Shown one piece after another: positions 31,145-41,513 of a DNA stretch of 64,000 nt. The notes beneath the pieces were generated by a model. It saw only the letters and a list, made by a program, of their open reading frames with translations. It did no database searches and was not told where the DNA came from. The position numbers were made by a program, and so were the translations under genes. The stretch covers positions 1,860,001 through 1,924,000 of the forward strand of contig NZ_JAPNLE010000009.1 of the NCBI RefSeq assembly GCF_026627925.1, read 5' to 3'. How positions within the stretch are numbered: the first letter of the stretch is position 1; every line of letters begins with the position of its first letter. The DNA is from Cupriavidus sp. D39 (GTDB lineage: Bacteria > Pseudomonadota > Gammaproteobacteria > Burkholderiales > Burkholderiaceae).

Positions 31145-33195
31145 CTATCCGCGTCGCAAGTACGTCACGAGACGGTCGATCACCGGCGCGTTGCGTGGCG
31201 TCAGCAGGCTGGCCAGGATGGCCACGGCAAAGCCGGCGGGCACGCCGAATGCACCGGAAGCGATCGGGTCCACGCCGAACCAGCGATTGCCGAAAATGCC
31301 GGTCATGCGGGTAAAGAACGGGTAGTTGACGAAGATATAGTAGACCGCCACCCCGAGTCCGGCCACCATGCCCGCCACCGCGCCTGCGGCTGTAGTGCGG
31401 CGCCAGAAGATCGCCAGCACCAGCACCGGGAAGAAACTGGACGCGGCCAGCGAGAACGCCGCGCCGACCAGGAAGAGAATATTGCCGGGACGCAGCGAGG
31501 TGACGTAAGAGGCAAACAGCGCCACGCCAAGCAGCACGATCTTGGCGGTGGTGACGCGCCGCTGGTGGCTCGCGGTGCGGTCGACCATGTGATAGAAAAC
31601 GTCGTGCGACAGCGCGTTGGCAATGGTGAGCAGCAGGCCGTCGGCGGTGGATAGCGCGGCCGCCAGCGCGCCCGCGGCAACCAGGCCCGAGATCACGTAG
31701 GGCAAGCCGGCGATTTCCGGCGCGGCGAGCACGATCATGTCGGGCTGGATGAGGATCTCCGCCCATTGCACGATGCCGTCGCCGTTCACATCGCGAATGC
31801 CGAACACCGGCGGGTCGACCTTGCGCCATTGCACCACCCATTGCGGCAGTTCCGCGTATGGCGTGCCGACCAGGTGCTGGAGGAATTCGTACTTGACCAG
31901 CGCCGCGAGTGCGGGCGCGGAGACGTAGAGCAGCGCGATGAAGAACACCGCCCACGCCACCGAGTTGCGCGACTCCTTCACCGACGGCGTGGTGTAGAGC
32001 CGCGTCAGGATGTGCGGCAGGCTGGCGGTGCCCAGCATCAGGCAGAACACCAGCAACACAAAGTTCAGGCGCTTGGTCTTTCGCTCCTCCTCGGAGGGCG
32101 ACGGATAGGGTTCGGTCGACGGCGTGGAGGGCTGGCTGCGCGCCAGGGCATCTTCACGCTGCTGGTTCCATTGCTGCTGGGCCGCGGCTACGTCGCGCGG
32201 AAACTCCACCCGCTCGCGCTCCACCGTCTTGATCTCGCGCAGCGGCGCGTTGCGCAAGCGCAGCTCCTGCAAGCGCGCGGCCAGCGCATTGCGCTCCTCG
32301 TCGAACGACCGCGGCAGCCGCGAGATGCGATCCTGCATCTGGATGGCCTGCTGGCGGTAGAACTCGCGCACTGCCTGTTCGGCCGGGTCACGCTCGATGC
32401 TGCGCTCGCGCGTGTCGATCTGCTGCAGCAGCGTGCCGTAGCTCAGTTGCGGCAGCGCTTCATGGTGATGCTTCCACGCGATCATCGAGACCGTAACCAG
32501 GAAGGCCACGATCAGCATGATGTATTGCGCGACCTGGGTCCACGTCACCGCGCGCATGCCGCCGAGGAACGAGCACACCAGGATGCCGGCCAGGCCGAAG
32601 AACACGCCGACGGCGAACTCCACGCCGATAAAGCGGGTGACGATCAGCCCTACCCCTGGATCTGCGCCACCAGGTAGACGAAGGAACATAGCGAAGCCGC
32701 CAGCACGGCAATGGCGCGCACCGGCATGTTGCCGCCGGGCTTGCCATTGCCATAGCGCGCGGCGAGGAAGTCGGGGATGGTGTAGCCGCCGTACTTGCGC
32801 AGGTAGGGCGCGAGCAGGAACGCGACCAGGCAATAGCCGCCGGTCCAGCCCATCACGTAGGCAAGGCCTTCGTAGCCCGACGCGAACAGGATGCCGGCCA
32901 GGCCAATGAAGGATGCCGCGCTCATCCAGTCGGCGGCGATTGCCATGCCGTTGAACAGCGCGGGCACGCGCCGGCCGGCTACATAGTATTCATTGAGGTC
33001 GGAGGTGCGGCAGATCAGCCCGATGCAGGCATAGATGGCGATGGTGACGAACAGGAAGACGTAGCCAAGCCAGAGGGCATCGCCGCTGGAATGCTCCAGC
33101 AGGCCCATCATGCCGATGAAGACAAACAGGCCTATCGTGAACAAGCCGTAGTACAGCAGCAGCCGTCGGCGAAAGCGCGACTGTTCGTCAGGCAT
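31145..33195 (-). pseudogene. Sodium:solute symporter (acetate-permease type), frame broken by one lost base
   Basis: Secondary transporter of the SSS family. The N-terminal part (ATG 33195, LLLYYGLFTIGLFVFIGMMG ... CSFVYLVAQIQG) stops at a TAG created in a CCCC run (32653-32656). The next frame continues VGLIVTRFIGVEFAVGVFFG and reaches 31145. One extra G restores 683 residues (2051 bp present). The unusual length comes from a roughly 130-residue charged, coiled-coil-like insertion after the fifth membrane segment, and from an EF-hand-like loop, DVNGDGIVQWAE (31757-31792). Both match large VC_2705-type symporters. It sits directly downstream of acs, so acetate or a short acid is the probable substrate. 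Confidence 0.8.
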
Positions 33196-33280
33196 GGGAG
33201 CAGTGGTTGGACAGGCGGGGTGGGCGAGCAAGGAAACCGCCGGCACGCGCAAGGCGCGCCGGCAGAGGCGGATGACCGCG

Positions 33281-35263
33281 TTATTGTGCCTGCTTCAACT
33301 GGTCCAGGATGGCGGGGTTTTCCAGGGTGGACGTATCCTGGGTGATTTCTTCGTTCTTGGCCAGCGAGCGCAACAGGCGCCGCATGATCTTGCCTGAACG
33401 CGTCTTGGGCAGGTTGTCGCCAAAGCGGATGTCCTTTGGCTTGGCGATCGGGCCGATCTCCTTGCCCACCCAGTTGCGCAGCTCGGCGGCGATTTTCTTG
33501 GCCTCTTCCTCGTCCGGGCGGGAGCGCTTGAGCACCACGAATGCGCAGATGGCCTCGCCGGTCATGTCGTCAGGGCGGCCTACCACCGCGGCTTCGGCCA
33601 CCATCGGGTTGGAGACCAGCGCGGACTCGATTTCCATCGTGCCCATGCGGTGTCCCGAGACGTTGAGCACGTCGTCGATGCGGCCCATGATGGTGAAGTA
33701 GCCGGTGTCCTTGTCGCGGATCGAGCCGTCGCCGGCGAGATACAGCTTGCCGCCGAGTTCTTCCGGGAAGTAGCTCTTCTTGAAGCGCTCCGGGTCGCCC
33801 CAGATGGTGCGGATCATCGACGGCCACGGACGCTTGACCACCAGGATGCCACCGCTGCCGTTCGGCACGTCCTGCCCCGTCTCGTCGACGATGGCCGCGA
33901 TGATGCCCGGCAGCGGCAAGGTGCACGAGCCCGGCACCAGCGGCGTGGCGCCAGGCAGCGGCGTGATCATGTGGCCGCCGGTCTCGGTCTGCCAGAAGGT
34001 GTCCACCACCGGGCAGCGCTCGCCGCCGATATTGCGGTGGTACCACATCCACGCTTCAGGGTTGATCGGCTCGCCCACCGTGCCCAGCAGGCGCAGGCTG
34101 GACAGGTCGTATTGCTTGGGATGGATCTTCTCGTCGGCCTCGGCCGCCTTGATCAGCGAGCGGATCGCGGTCGGCGCGGTGTAGAAGATGCTGACCTTGT
34201 GGCGCGCGATCATGTCCCAGAAGCGGCCGGCGTTGGGATAGGTGGGCACGCCCTCGAACACCACCTGCGTGGCGCCGGCGGCCAGCGGGCCGTAGGCGAT
34301 GTAGGTGTGCCCGGTGACCCAGCCGATGTCGGCGGTGCACCAGAACATGTCGTCGGGCTTGATGTCGAAGCTCCACTTCATCGTCATCAGCGCCCACAGC
34401 AGGTAGCCGCCGGTGCTGTGCTGCACGCCCTTGGGCTTGCCGGTGGAGCCCGACGTATAGAGCACGAACAGCGGATGCTCGGCGCTGACAGGTTCGGCTT
34501 CGCACGTCGGCGGCTGGCCGGCGGCGACGTCGTCCATCCAGCGGTCGCGGCCTTCGGCCCAGTTAACCTTGCCGCCGGTGCGGCGGTACACGATCACGCT
34601 CTTCACGGCTTCGCAGCCGCCCAGCGCCAGCGCTTCATCGGCGATGGCCTTGAGCGGCAGCGCCTTGCCGCCGCGCATCTGTTCGTCGGCGGTGATCAGC
34701 GCCACCGCGCCCACGTCGACCAGCCGCTCCTGCAGCGACTTGGCGGAGAAGCCGCCGAACACCACCGAGTGCGTGGCGCCAAGGCGCGCGCAGGCTTGCA
34801 TCGCCACGACGCCCTCGACGGACATGGGCATGTAGATGACGACGCGGTCGCCCTTCTTGATGCCCAGTGCCTTGAGGCCGTTGGCGAACTGGCAGACCTT
34901 GGCATGCAGCTGGCGATAGGTGACCTTGGTGACGGTGCCGTCGTCGGCCTCGAAGACAATGGCCACCTTCTCGGCATTGCCGTTGTCCAGGTTGCGGTCC
35001 AGGCAGTTATAGGAGGCATTGAGCTCGCCGTCCTCGAACCACTTGTAGAACGGGGCATTGCTCTCGTCCAGCACCTTGGTGAAGGGCTTGGTCCAGTGCA
35101 GTTGCTCGCGGGCGTGGCGTGCCCAGAAACCCTCGTAGTCGCGCTCGGCTTCGTCGCACAAGGCCTGGTAAGCCTCCATGCTGGGAATCGCAGCTTGCTT
35201 GGCGAACGACTCCGGGGGATTGAAAATGCGATGCTCCTGCATCACGGACTCGATGGCGGACAT
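33281..35263 (-). CDS. acs: Acetyl-CoA synthetase
   Basis: Adenylate-forming enzyme converting acetate, ATP and CoA to acetyl-CoA, AMP and PPi. AGGAGA eight bases upstream favours ATG 35263 (660 residues, the usual length). Motifs: ATP-binding [18 protein letters not shown], the A5 region FWQTETGG, and the C-terminal lysine loop [14 protein letters not shown], whose Lys is acetylated in regulated family members. Adjacent to the acetate-type symporter in the same direction; the two form an acetate-scavenging pair. Confidence 0.97.
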   Translation of the reverse strand: MSAIESVMQEHRIFNPPESFAKQAAIPSMEAYQALCDEAERDYEGFWARHAREQLHWTKPFTKVLDESNAPFYKWFEDGELNASYNCLDRNLDNGNAEKVAIVFEADDGTVTKVTYRQLHAKVCQFANGLKALGIKKGDRVVIYMPMSVEGVVAMQACARLGATHSVVFGGFSAKSLQERLVDVGAVALITADEQMRGGKALPLKAIADEALALGGCEAVKSVIVYRRTGGKVNWAEGRDRWMDDVAAGQPPTCEAEPVSAEHPLFVLYTSGSTGKPKGVQHSTGGYLLWALMTMKWSFDIKPDDMFWCTADIGWVTGHTYIAYGPLAAGATQVVFEGVPTYPNAGRFWDMIARHKVSIFYTAPTAIRSLIKAAEADEKIHPKQYDLSSLRLLGTVGEPINPEAWMWYHRNIGGERCPVVDTFWQTETGGHMITPLPGATPLVPGSCTLPLPGIIAAIVDETGQDVPNGSGGILVVKRPWPSMIRTIWGDPERFKKSYFPEELGGKLYLAGDGSIRDKDTGYFTIMGRIDDVLNVSGHRMGTMEIESALVSNPMVAEAAVVGRPDDMTGEAICAFVVLKRSRPDEEEAKKIAAELRNWVGKEIGPIAKPKDIRFGDNLPKTRSGKIMRRLLRSLAKNEEITQDTSTLENPAILDQLKQAQ

Positions 35264-35558
35264 TTGCTTGTCTCCTGATATAGCGTGGCTGCCTGGCTGC
35301 GAACTTACGCTCGACGGCTTACTTAAACCTGACGCTGCCAAACCCAACCCGCACGCATGCCGGCACCCGTGCGCCGCCTGCTGCAGCGCACCATGAATAA
35401 CGGCCGGGCGCGGGTAAGGATGTGCAGCCTTCTCCATTAGGCTAGCACAGCTATAATGCCGCGAGCCCTATCCCGAACGCGGCGCTGCGGCATTGCGGGA
35501 CTTCGCGGGCAGATATGGTCAGCGCCACGCGCCACCGCGACCCACCGGCCGGCGCTCG

Positions 35559-35591
35559 CCAGATCCCGGCCAGATCCCCGCCAGATCCCGA
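35559..35591. repeat. Three tandem 11-bp repeats
   Basis: CCAGATCCCGG, CCAGATCCCCG and CCAGATCCCGA are adjacent copies just upstream of the exporter gene start. Short and probably without function, but they lie inside the acs/exporter divergent promoter region. Confidence 0.6.
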
Positions 35592-35617
35592 CCAAACAGC
35601 GCCGCCACCCAGACCCC

Positions 35618-36562
35618 GTGCCCATCCACGCCCTCTTCGTGATTGCCGCAATGGCCCTTGTCGGCAGCAATGTCGGGCTGGGCAAGGCCATCGTCGCCTA
35701 CGTACCGATCCTGCTGTTCGCGCTGCTGCGCTTCGCCATCGCCATTGCGTGCCTGGCGCCCTGGTACCGCCCCGCGCGCATGCGCGCCGTCTCGCGCGGC
35801 GAATGGCTCAACCTCTTCCTGCAGGCCTTCTTCGGCACGTTCCTGTTTACGCTGCTGATGCTGGGCGGCGTGCGGCTGACCAGCGCCATGGCCGCAGGCG
35901 TGATCACCAGCACCATCCCGGCCACGGTGGCCCTGCTCTCGTGGCTGATCCTGCGCGAACGGCTGTCCCGGCGCACGGTGTTCTCGGTCTTGCTGGCGGT
36001 GGCGGGCATCGCGGTGCTGAACGTGGCGCGGGGCACGGAACATGGCGGCGGCAGCGCCGGTGACAGCGGCGGCGAGCATGCGCTGCTCGGCAACCTGATG
36101 ATCATGGGCGCGGTGATCTGCGAATCGATCTACGTGATCCTCTCGCGGCGCCTGGCGCAGACCCTGGCGGCTATCGAGATCTGCGCCTATACGCACTTGA
36201 TCGGCGGGCTGCTGATGCTGCCGCTGGGCCTGATGCCGCTGCTGAGTTTCGACATGGCATCGGTTCCCGTGAGCATATGGTGGATGCTGCTCTGGTATGC
36301 GCTGTCGGCCAGCATCTTCTCGTTCTGGCTGTGGATGAAAGGCGTGCGCCATGTGCCGGCACAGATGGCGGGCGTGTTCACGGCGGTGCTGCCGATCGCG
36401 GCCGCCACCTACGGCATCGTGTTCCTCGGGGAGACGCCAGGCTGGCCGCACGGCGTGGCACTGGGCTGCGTGCTGGCCGGCATCGCACTGGCGAGCTGGC
36501 CCGGGCCGCTGGCCCGCCGGGCATGGCGCGCCAGCAGGGAAGAGGCGCGCAACGCCGACTAG
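35618..36562 (+). CDS. EamA/DMT-superfamily transporter
   Basis: Ten-helix drug/metabolite transporter, 314 residues. The GTG at 35618 is chosen as start because it begins PIHALFVIAAMALVGSNVGL, the usual first membrane segment. The duplicated EamA halves are visible (GSNVGLGKAIVAYVPILLFA and LGNLMIMGAVICESIYVILS). Likely inner membrane exporter of an unknown small molecule or amino acid. Divergent from acs. Confidence 0.82.
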   Translation: MPIHALFVIAAMALVGSNVGLGKAIVAYVPILLFALLRFAIAIACLAPWYRPARMRAVSRGEWLNLFLQAFFGTFLFTLLMLGGVRLTSAMAAGVITSTIPATVALLSWLILRERLSRRTVFSVLLAVAGIAVLNVARGTEHGGGSAGDSGGEHALLGNLMIMGAVICESIYVILSRRLAQTLAAIEICAYTHLIGGLLMLPLGLMPLLSFDMASVPVSIWWMLLWYALSASIFSFWLWMKGVRHVPAQMAGVFTAVLPIAAATYGIVFLGETPGWPHGVALGCVLAGIALASWPGPLARRAWRASREEARNAD

Positions 36563-36644
36563 CCGCGCACTGACAATGCCTCAGATTTGTCAGCAGTCTG
36601 ACCGCAGCCAAGGCTGCGGCTTTTCTTAGCCAGCGGCCAGCACC

Positions 36645-37910
36645 TCATGCCACCGGATGCTCTGGTGGTTGCGCCACGGGCAGCACAAGGCAGACTTGAA
36701 AACCGCCCCCGGGCGCATTGCGAGCAAGGCATTTGCCACCCATGCGCTCCACCAGGCGGCTGACGATCGCCAGCCCCAGGCCACAATGGCCATCACCGCC
36801 GCGCGATGTGTCTAGCCGCACGAAAGGACGCATCGCCACCTCGACCTGCGCGTCCGGCATGCCCTCGCCATGGTCGCGTATCACGACATGCCAGTGATCG
36901 CCTTCCAGCCTGGTCTCGATCTGGATCGGCGGCATGCCGTACTCCAGCGCGTTGTCCACCAGGTTGGTGACCATCCGGTCCACCAGCGTGCGCGGCAGGA
37001 CGAACCGTGGCCCCGCATCCAGGCGCAACTGGAACAACGCACCGGAAAACTGCTGGCGCAGGAAGGCATCGACTTCGATGGCCGGGCCGGGATCGGGATT
37101 CTCGTTCGCGTATTCCAGGAACTGGTTGACGATATGCGTGATCGAGTCGATGTCCTGCACAAAGCCACCGCGCTCCGCGGTGTCCGCCAGCACGTCGGCG
37201 CGCAGGCGCAGCCGGGTCAGCGGCGACTTCAGGTCATGCGCCACGCCGGCGAGCATCACCGCCTGGTTCTCCCGGCTCTCTGCCTGCCTGCGCATCATGT
37301 CATTGAAGGACTCGGCCAGATAGCGCAACTCGGACGGGCCCGTCACCGGAATCAGCGCCGCGCTCCCGCCATTGCCGAGCTCGCGCGCGGCACCGGCCAC
37401 GCGGGCGATGGGACGCTGCATCTGCCATGCCACGAACAAGGACAGCAGGATCGCCGCGACCAGCATGCCAGTGGTTTCAAAGACGAACGGCGGCAATGGC
37501 GGCGGCCGCATGTCCAGCGCCATGACCGCCCAGTGAGACTGCCCGGGAAGCCGCGCCCACAGGTGTGGCGGCCACGCCTGGTCCACACGCAGCTCCGCCC
37601 CCGCGGGGAGCCCTTGCCGAAGGTCGCGCAGCAGATGGCGCAACGGCCCATGCTCCGGCAGCGGGCCGGCGGCGGGCTCGGTGCCAAGCGCGGCAAGCCG
37701 GATGGCAGCGCCCGGCTTCTGCCCCGCGCCGGCGCCTGGCCGCCCGTCGAGCGTGCCCAGCGCAAGCACGATGCCCCGTGCCATGCTGTCCGCCTGGCCA
37801 TGCGGGCGCAGGTGAAACATGAGCGCGGTCCAGCCCAGATGGACAATGACGAGCACGGAGACGGATAGCACCGCCATGCGCCCAAACAGCGTATTGAACG
37901 GATTCTTCAT
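36645..37910 (-). CDS. Two-component sensor histidine kinase
   Basis: A 421-residue membrane kinase: TM1 (VLSVSVLVIVHLGWTALMF), a periplasmic domain of about 115 residues, TM2 (ETTGMLVAAILLSLFVAW), HAMP, the HisKA box VMLAGVAHDLKSPLTRLRLR (phosphorylated His in AHDLKSP), and a HATPase domain with N-box NLVDNALEYG, G1 DHGEGMP and G2 GHCGLGLAIV. The ATG overlaps the response-regulator stop (ATGA), showing they are one transcript. Resembles the EnvZ/RstB class; the stimulus is unknown. Confidence 0.9.
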   Translation of the reverse strand: MKNPFNTLFGRMAVLSVSVLVIVHLGWTALMFHLRPHGQADSMARGIVLALGTLDGRPGAGAGQKPGAAIRLAALGTEPAAGPLPEHGPLRHLLRDLRQGLPAGAELRVDQAWPPHLWARLPGQSHWAVMALDMRPPPLPPFVFETTGMLVAAILLSLFVAWQMQRPIARVAGAARELGNGGSAALIPVTGPSELRYLAESFNDMMRRQAESRENQAVMLAGVAHDLKSPLTRLRLRADVLADTAERGGFVQDIDSITHIVNQFLEYANENPDPGPAIEVDAFLRQQFSGALFQLRLDAGPRFVLPRTLVDRMVTNLVDNALEYGMPPIQIETRLEGDHWHVVIRDHGEGMPDAQVEVAMRPFVRLDTSRGGDGHCGLGLAIVSRLVERMGGKCLARNAPGGGFQVCLVLPVAQPPEHPVA

Positions 37911-38659
37911 GCGTCCGGCGCTTCGTCGACGTCATCGGCTTCGTCGGCGCAGAACGCGTCGAGCCCGGGAACAAAGACGTAGCCGCGGCCCCGCACGGTC
38001 TGGATATAACGGGGTACCGATGGATCATCCTCGATCACGCGGCGCAAGCGCCAGACCGGCACGTCCAGGCTGCGGTCGCGGAAATGCATGTCCGAGCCAT
38101 AGAGACGGTCGTGCGGCCGGGCGCGCGAAAGCACCTTCATGGGGTGGCCGGTGAAGACCTTGAGCATGGCGAATTCGGTATCGCGCAATGCCAGGCGCTC
38201 TCCGTCCCGCGTCAGGATGCGGGCGGAAAAATCGACGTCGAACGGACCAAAGCGGTAAGACAGACGCCGCTCCGGCGCACTCCCCGGGGCTTGCGGGCGG
38301 CGGCGCAGCACCGCGTGGATCCGCGCCAGCAGTTCGCGCGAGCAGAATGGCTTGGGCAGGTAGTCGTCGGCACCAAGCTCCAGGCCCGCGGCGCGGTCGG
38401 CGGCCTCGCCGCGCGCCGACAGGAAAATCATGGGCACATCGTCACCGGCCGCGCGCACCTCCTGCAACGCGCTCAGCCCGTCCTTGCGCGGCATCATGAT
38501 ATCGAGCAGCACCACCGATGGCCTCTCTTGCGTGAGGCGGCGCGACAAGTCGTAGCCGTCATGCAGCACCGACACCGTCATGCCGCTGGACAGCAGGAGG
38601 CGTGACAGCAGGTCACAGGCGACGGGGTCGTCGTCGACGAGAAGCACGTGAGGAGTCAT
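37907..38659 (-). CDS. OmpR/PhoB-family response regulator
   Basis: 250 residues from ATG 38659 (two further in-frame ATGs lie upstream; no clear ribosome-binding site). Receiver domain with VLLVDDDP acidic pocket, phospho-Asp53 in VVLLDIMMPRKDG and Lys in DDYLPKPF; C-terminal winged helix ending SVPRYIQTVRGRGYVFVPG. Cotranscribed with the kinase. The next gene upstream on the same strand codes for the Ser/Thr-rich protein, a possible target. Confidence 0.9.
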   Translation of the reverse strand: MTPHVLLVDDDPVACDLLSRLLLSSGMTVSVLHDGYDLSRRLTQERPSVVLLDIMMPRKDGLSALQEVRAAGDDVPMIFLSARGEAADRAAGLELGADDYLPKPFCSRELLARIHAVLRRRPQAPGSAPERRLSYRFGPFDVDFSARILTRDGERLALRDTEFAMLKVFTGHPMKVLSRARPHDRLYGSDMHFRDRSLDVPVWRLRRVIEDDPSVPRYIQTVRGRGYVFVPGLDAFCADEADDVDEAPDA

Positions 38660-38815
38660 GTACATGGTTTGGCGAGCCAGGTGCCTGCACGAAATGAAAC
38701 GGCTGGCCTGCCTGTCCATCGCCATAGGGGTCCGCATGTGAAGGCGCGTGCACGCCGCCCGGGAGCGGCGTGCACGGCGCGGTGGCCGGCAATGCACCGG
38801 CCTTCCAAGCGTTTT

Positions 38816-39610
38816 TTATGCCTGCGTGGTGACGAAGTTACCGACGATGCTCATCGTACCCTTGCCGCTGCTCAGGTTGGCCGACAGCGTCTGCAGGAAC
38901 GACTGCAAGGATACATTCGATCCCGAGCTACCGGATTGCAGTAGCGCGGAAAAATCCGTCTCGAGTGTCGACAAGGCCGAGCTGCCGGCGCTGTCCGTGC
39001 TGGTCCCGGTGGACGAAGTGGTGCTGGCGCCAGCCTCTTGCGCGAGGCTGGACAGATCCGAGCTGAGGCTCTGGTACTGGTGGTGATGGTGGTGATGCCC
39101 GGTTGCGGCAGCCGGCGCCTGGGTGGTCTGCGTAGCGTCGGTCCCGCTCGCGCTGGCCACGGTGCTGGCCGTCGTGCTGGCGGCGCTGGTCGCAGCGCTC
39201 GTGCCCTGGCTCGCGGAGGTGCTGGCAGCCTGGGCAGCGAGTGCCTGGAACAGCGCGCCGACAAAAGCCTGTACCGCGTTGCCGGACGCATCGGCGCTAG
39301 ACGCGGTGCTGCTGGCGCTGCTGGTGCTGCTAGTGGTGCTGGCGGCAGCGTCAGAAGCGGTGCTGGCGGAGGTTGAGGTAGTGGCGGACGCGGCAGTCGT
39401 CGAGCCGTCCGTGCTGGATGACGAGGTCGTGATGCCCAACTGCGCCAGCGTTTGCTGAAGTGCCTGGATCAGCGCATCGGCAGGATTGCTTACCGAATTG
39501 CTGGTGTCGCTGCTACTGGACGCATCCTGGCCACCGCAGCTTTTGTGGGTCGACTGCGTCTGGAAAAGGCTGGACAGCGACGTGTTGCTGCCGATTGCGC
39601 TCAAGGTCAT
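38816..39610 (-). CDS. Ser/Thr/Ala-rich low-complexity protein with internal His6
   Basis: Not recognised. ATG 39610 has GGAG eight bases upstream. The 264-residue product begins MTLSAIGSNTSLSSLFQTQS and is mostly Ser, Thr and Ala repeats. Folded-looking islands are NAVQAFVGALFQALAAQA, SALSTLETDFSALLQ and SLQSFLQTLSANLSSGKGTM. A natural hexahistidine (AAATGHHHHHHQYQ, codons at 39080-39097) sits between them. No classical signal peptide. Similar S/T-rich His6 proteins may be nickel-binding or secreted by a type I or III route, but this is speculation. It precedes the two-component operon on the same strand. Confidence 0.7.
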   Translation of the reverse strand: MTLSAIGSNTSLSSLFQTQSTHKSCGGQDASSSSDTSNSVSNPADALIQALQQTLAQLGITTSSSSTDGSTTAASATTSTSASTASDAAASTTSSTSSASSTASSADASGNAVQAFVGALFQALAAQAASTSASQGTSAATSAASTTASTVASASGTDATQTTQAPAAATGHHHHHHQYQSLSSDLSSLAQEAGASTTSSTGTSTDSAGSSALSTLETDFSALLQSGSSGSNVSLQSFLQTLSANLSSGKGTMSIVGNFVTTQA

Positions 39611-39894
39611 GGTCACATCTCCGTTATTGAGGAGATGCCAAGATAACCGCCGGCCCACGGGGAACATTCTCCAAGGAGAAAACGGAATCGGGGTCATTTC
39701 GCCGCCCCGTAAGGCCCTGTAAGGCAAGCGTGCCGGGGAGGGGGAGGAACTTCGCGGCAGGGGATGCGCATCGGCCAGCCATGCGTAGCGAAGGGCACCC
39801 GCAGCACTGTCGACAGGCGCATGCAATCCGGCATCCCCCTCGCTAGGTGTATGATTTCGGGCTGAATTTCCCCTCGACTGTCCTCCCCACAAAA

Positions 39895-41418
39895 ATGACT
39901 GTCATCAAACAAGAAGACCTCATCCAGAGCGTCGCCGACTCCCTGCAATACATCAGCTATTACCACCCGACGGACTACATCACCAGCCTGGGCCGTGCCT
40001 ATGAGCTGGAGCAGAGTCCCGCGGCCAAGGATGCGATCGCGCAAATCCTGACCAACAGCCGTATGTGCGCTGAAGGCAAGCGCCCGATCTGCCAGGACAC
40101 CGGCATCGTCACGATCTTCGTCAAGGTCGGCATGGATGTGCGCTGGGATGGCGCCACCATGGGCCTGTCGGACATGATCAACGAAGGCGTGCGCCGCGGC
40201 TACACCAACCCGGACAACGTGCTGCGCGCGTCCATCGTGAACCCGCCCGAAGGCGGCCGCAAGAATACCAAGGACAACACCCCTGCCGTGATCCACTATG
40301 AAGTGGTGCCGGGCAATACGGTGGACATCCAGGTGGCAGCCAAGGGCGGCGGCTCGGAGAACAAGTCGAAGTTCGTCATGCTTAACCCTTCCGACTCCAT
40401 CGTCGACTGGGTGCTCAAGACCGTGCCGACCATGGGCGCTGGCTGGTGCCCGCCGGGCATGCTGGGCATCGGCATCGGCGGCACCGCCGAGAAGGCCATG
40501 GTCATGGCCAAGGAATCGCTGATGGACCCGATCGACATCCAGGACGTGATCGCTCGCGGCCCGCAGGACTGGATCGAGGAAATGCGCGTCGAGCTGTACG
40601 AGAAGGTCAATGCGCTGGGCATCGGCGCGCAAGGCCTGGGCGGCCTGGCCACCGTGCTGGACGTCAAGATCATGGGCTATCCGACCCACGCGGCCTCCAA
40701 GCCGGTGGCGATGATCCCGAACTGCGCGGCCACCCGCCACGTGCACTTCACGCTGGACGGCAGCGGCCCGGCCAAGCTCGAAGCGCCTGACCTGTCGGCC
40801 TGGCCGAAGGTCGAGTGGGCACCGAACACCGAGACCTCCAAGCGCGTCGACCTGAACACGCTGACGCCGGCAGAAGTCGCCTCGTGGAAGCCGGGCCAGA
40901 CCCTGCTGCTCAACGGCAAGATGCTGACCGGCCGCGACGCCGCGCACAAGCGCATCGCCGACATGCTGGCCAAGGGCGAGAAGCTGCCGGTGGACTTCAC
41001 CAACCGCGTGATCTACTACGTGGGCCCGGTCGATCCGGTGCGCGACGAAGCCGTCGGCCCGGCAGGCCCCACCACGGCTACCCGCATGGACAAGTTCACC
41101 GAGATGATGCTGGCCCAGACCGGCCTGATCTCGATGATCGGCAAGGCCGAGCGCGGCCCGGTGGCGATCGAGGCCATCAAGAAGCACAAGTCGGCCTACC
41201 TGATGGCGGTCGGCGGCGCGGCTTACCTGGTGGCCAAGGCCATCAAGCACGCCAAGGTGGTCGGCTTCGAAGACCTCGGCATGGAAGCCATCTACGAGTT
41301 CGACGTCAAGGACATGCCCGTGACGGTGGCCGTGGACAGCGAAGGCACCTCGGTGCACAAGACCGGACCCGCAGAATGGCAAGCCAGGATCGGCAAGATC
41401 CCGGTCGCTGCGCTGTAA
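39895..41418 (+). CDS. fumA: Class I fumarate hydratase (fumarase)
   Basis: [4Fe-4S]-dependent fumarase of the TCA cycle interconverting fumarate and L-malate. The 507-residue single chain contains both the alpha-like (NSRMCAEGKRPICQDTGIV, Fe-S ligand Cys residues) and beta-like parts (VGPAGPTTATRMDKFTEMML, near the C-terminus). ATG 39895 has only a weak ribosome-binding site; the upstream leader frame is not protein-like. Followed by a strong terminator. Class I enzymes are oxygen- and iron-sensitive. Confidence 0.94.
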   Translation: MTVIKQEDLIQSVADSLQYISYYHPTDYITSLGRAYELEQSPAAKDAIAQILTNSRMCAEGKRPICQDTGIVTIFVKVGMDVRWDGATMGLSDMINEGVRRGYTNPDNVLRASIVNPPEGGRKNTKDNTPAVIHYEVVPGNTVDIQVAAKGGGSENKSKFVMLNPSDSIVDWVLKTVPTMGAGWCPPGMLGIGIGGTAEKAMVMAKESLMDPIDIQDVIARGPQDWIEEMRVELYEKVNALGIGAQGLGGLATVLDVKIMGYPTHAASKPVAMIPNCAATRHVHFTLDGSGPAKLEAPDLSAWPKVEWAPNTETSKRVDLNTLTPAEVASWKPGQTLLLNGKMLTGRDAAHKRIADMLAKGEKLPVDFTNRVIYYVGPVDPVRDEAVGPAGPTTATRMDKFTEMMLAQTGLISMIGKAERGPVAIEAIKKHKSAYLMAVGGAAYLVAKAIKHAKVVGFEDLGMEAIYEFDVKDMPVTVAVDSEGTSVHKTGPAEWQARIGKIPVAAL

Positions 41419-41453
41419 CGCGAGCCACGCCGTGACAGCGATGCTGTCTGCAG

Positions 41454-41479
41454 AAGCCGGGTCCTCCGACCCGGCTTTT
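41454..41479 (+). terminator. Rho-independent terminator after fumarase
   Basis: 10-bp stem AAGCCGGGTC / GACCCGGCTT, 4-base loop CTCC and a TTTTG tail. Confidence 0.85.
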
Positions 41480-41513
41480 GCTACCTAACCTCTTGATTGC
41501 CTCGATCCTCCCT

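Noticed and set aside
35559-35591. Tandem 11-bp repeats as regulatory iterons
   Set aside because: Only three copies, not palindromic, and there is no replication gene nearby.
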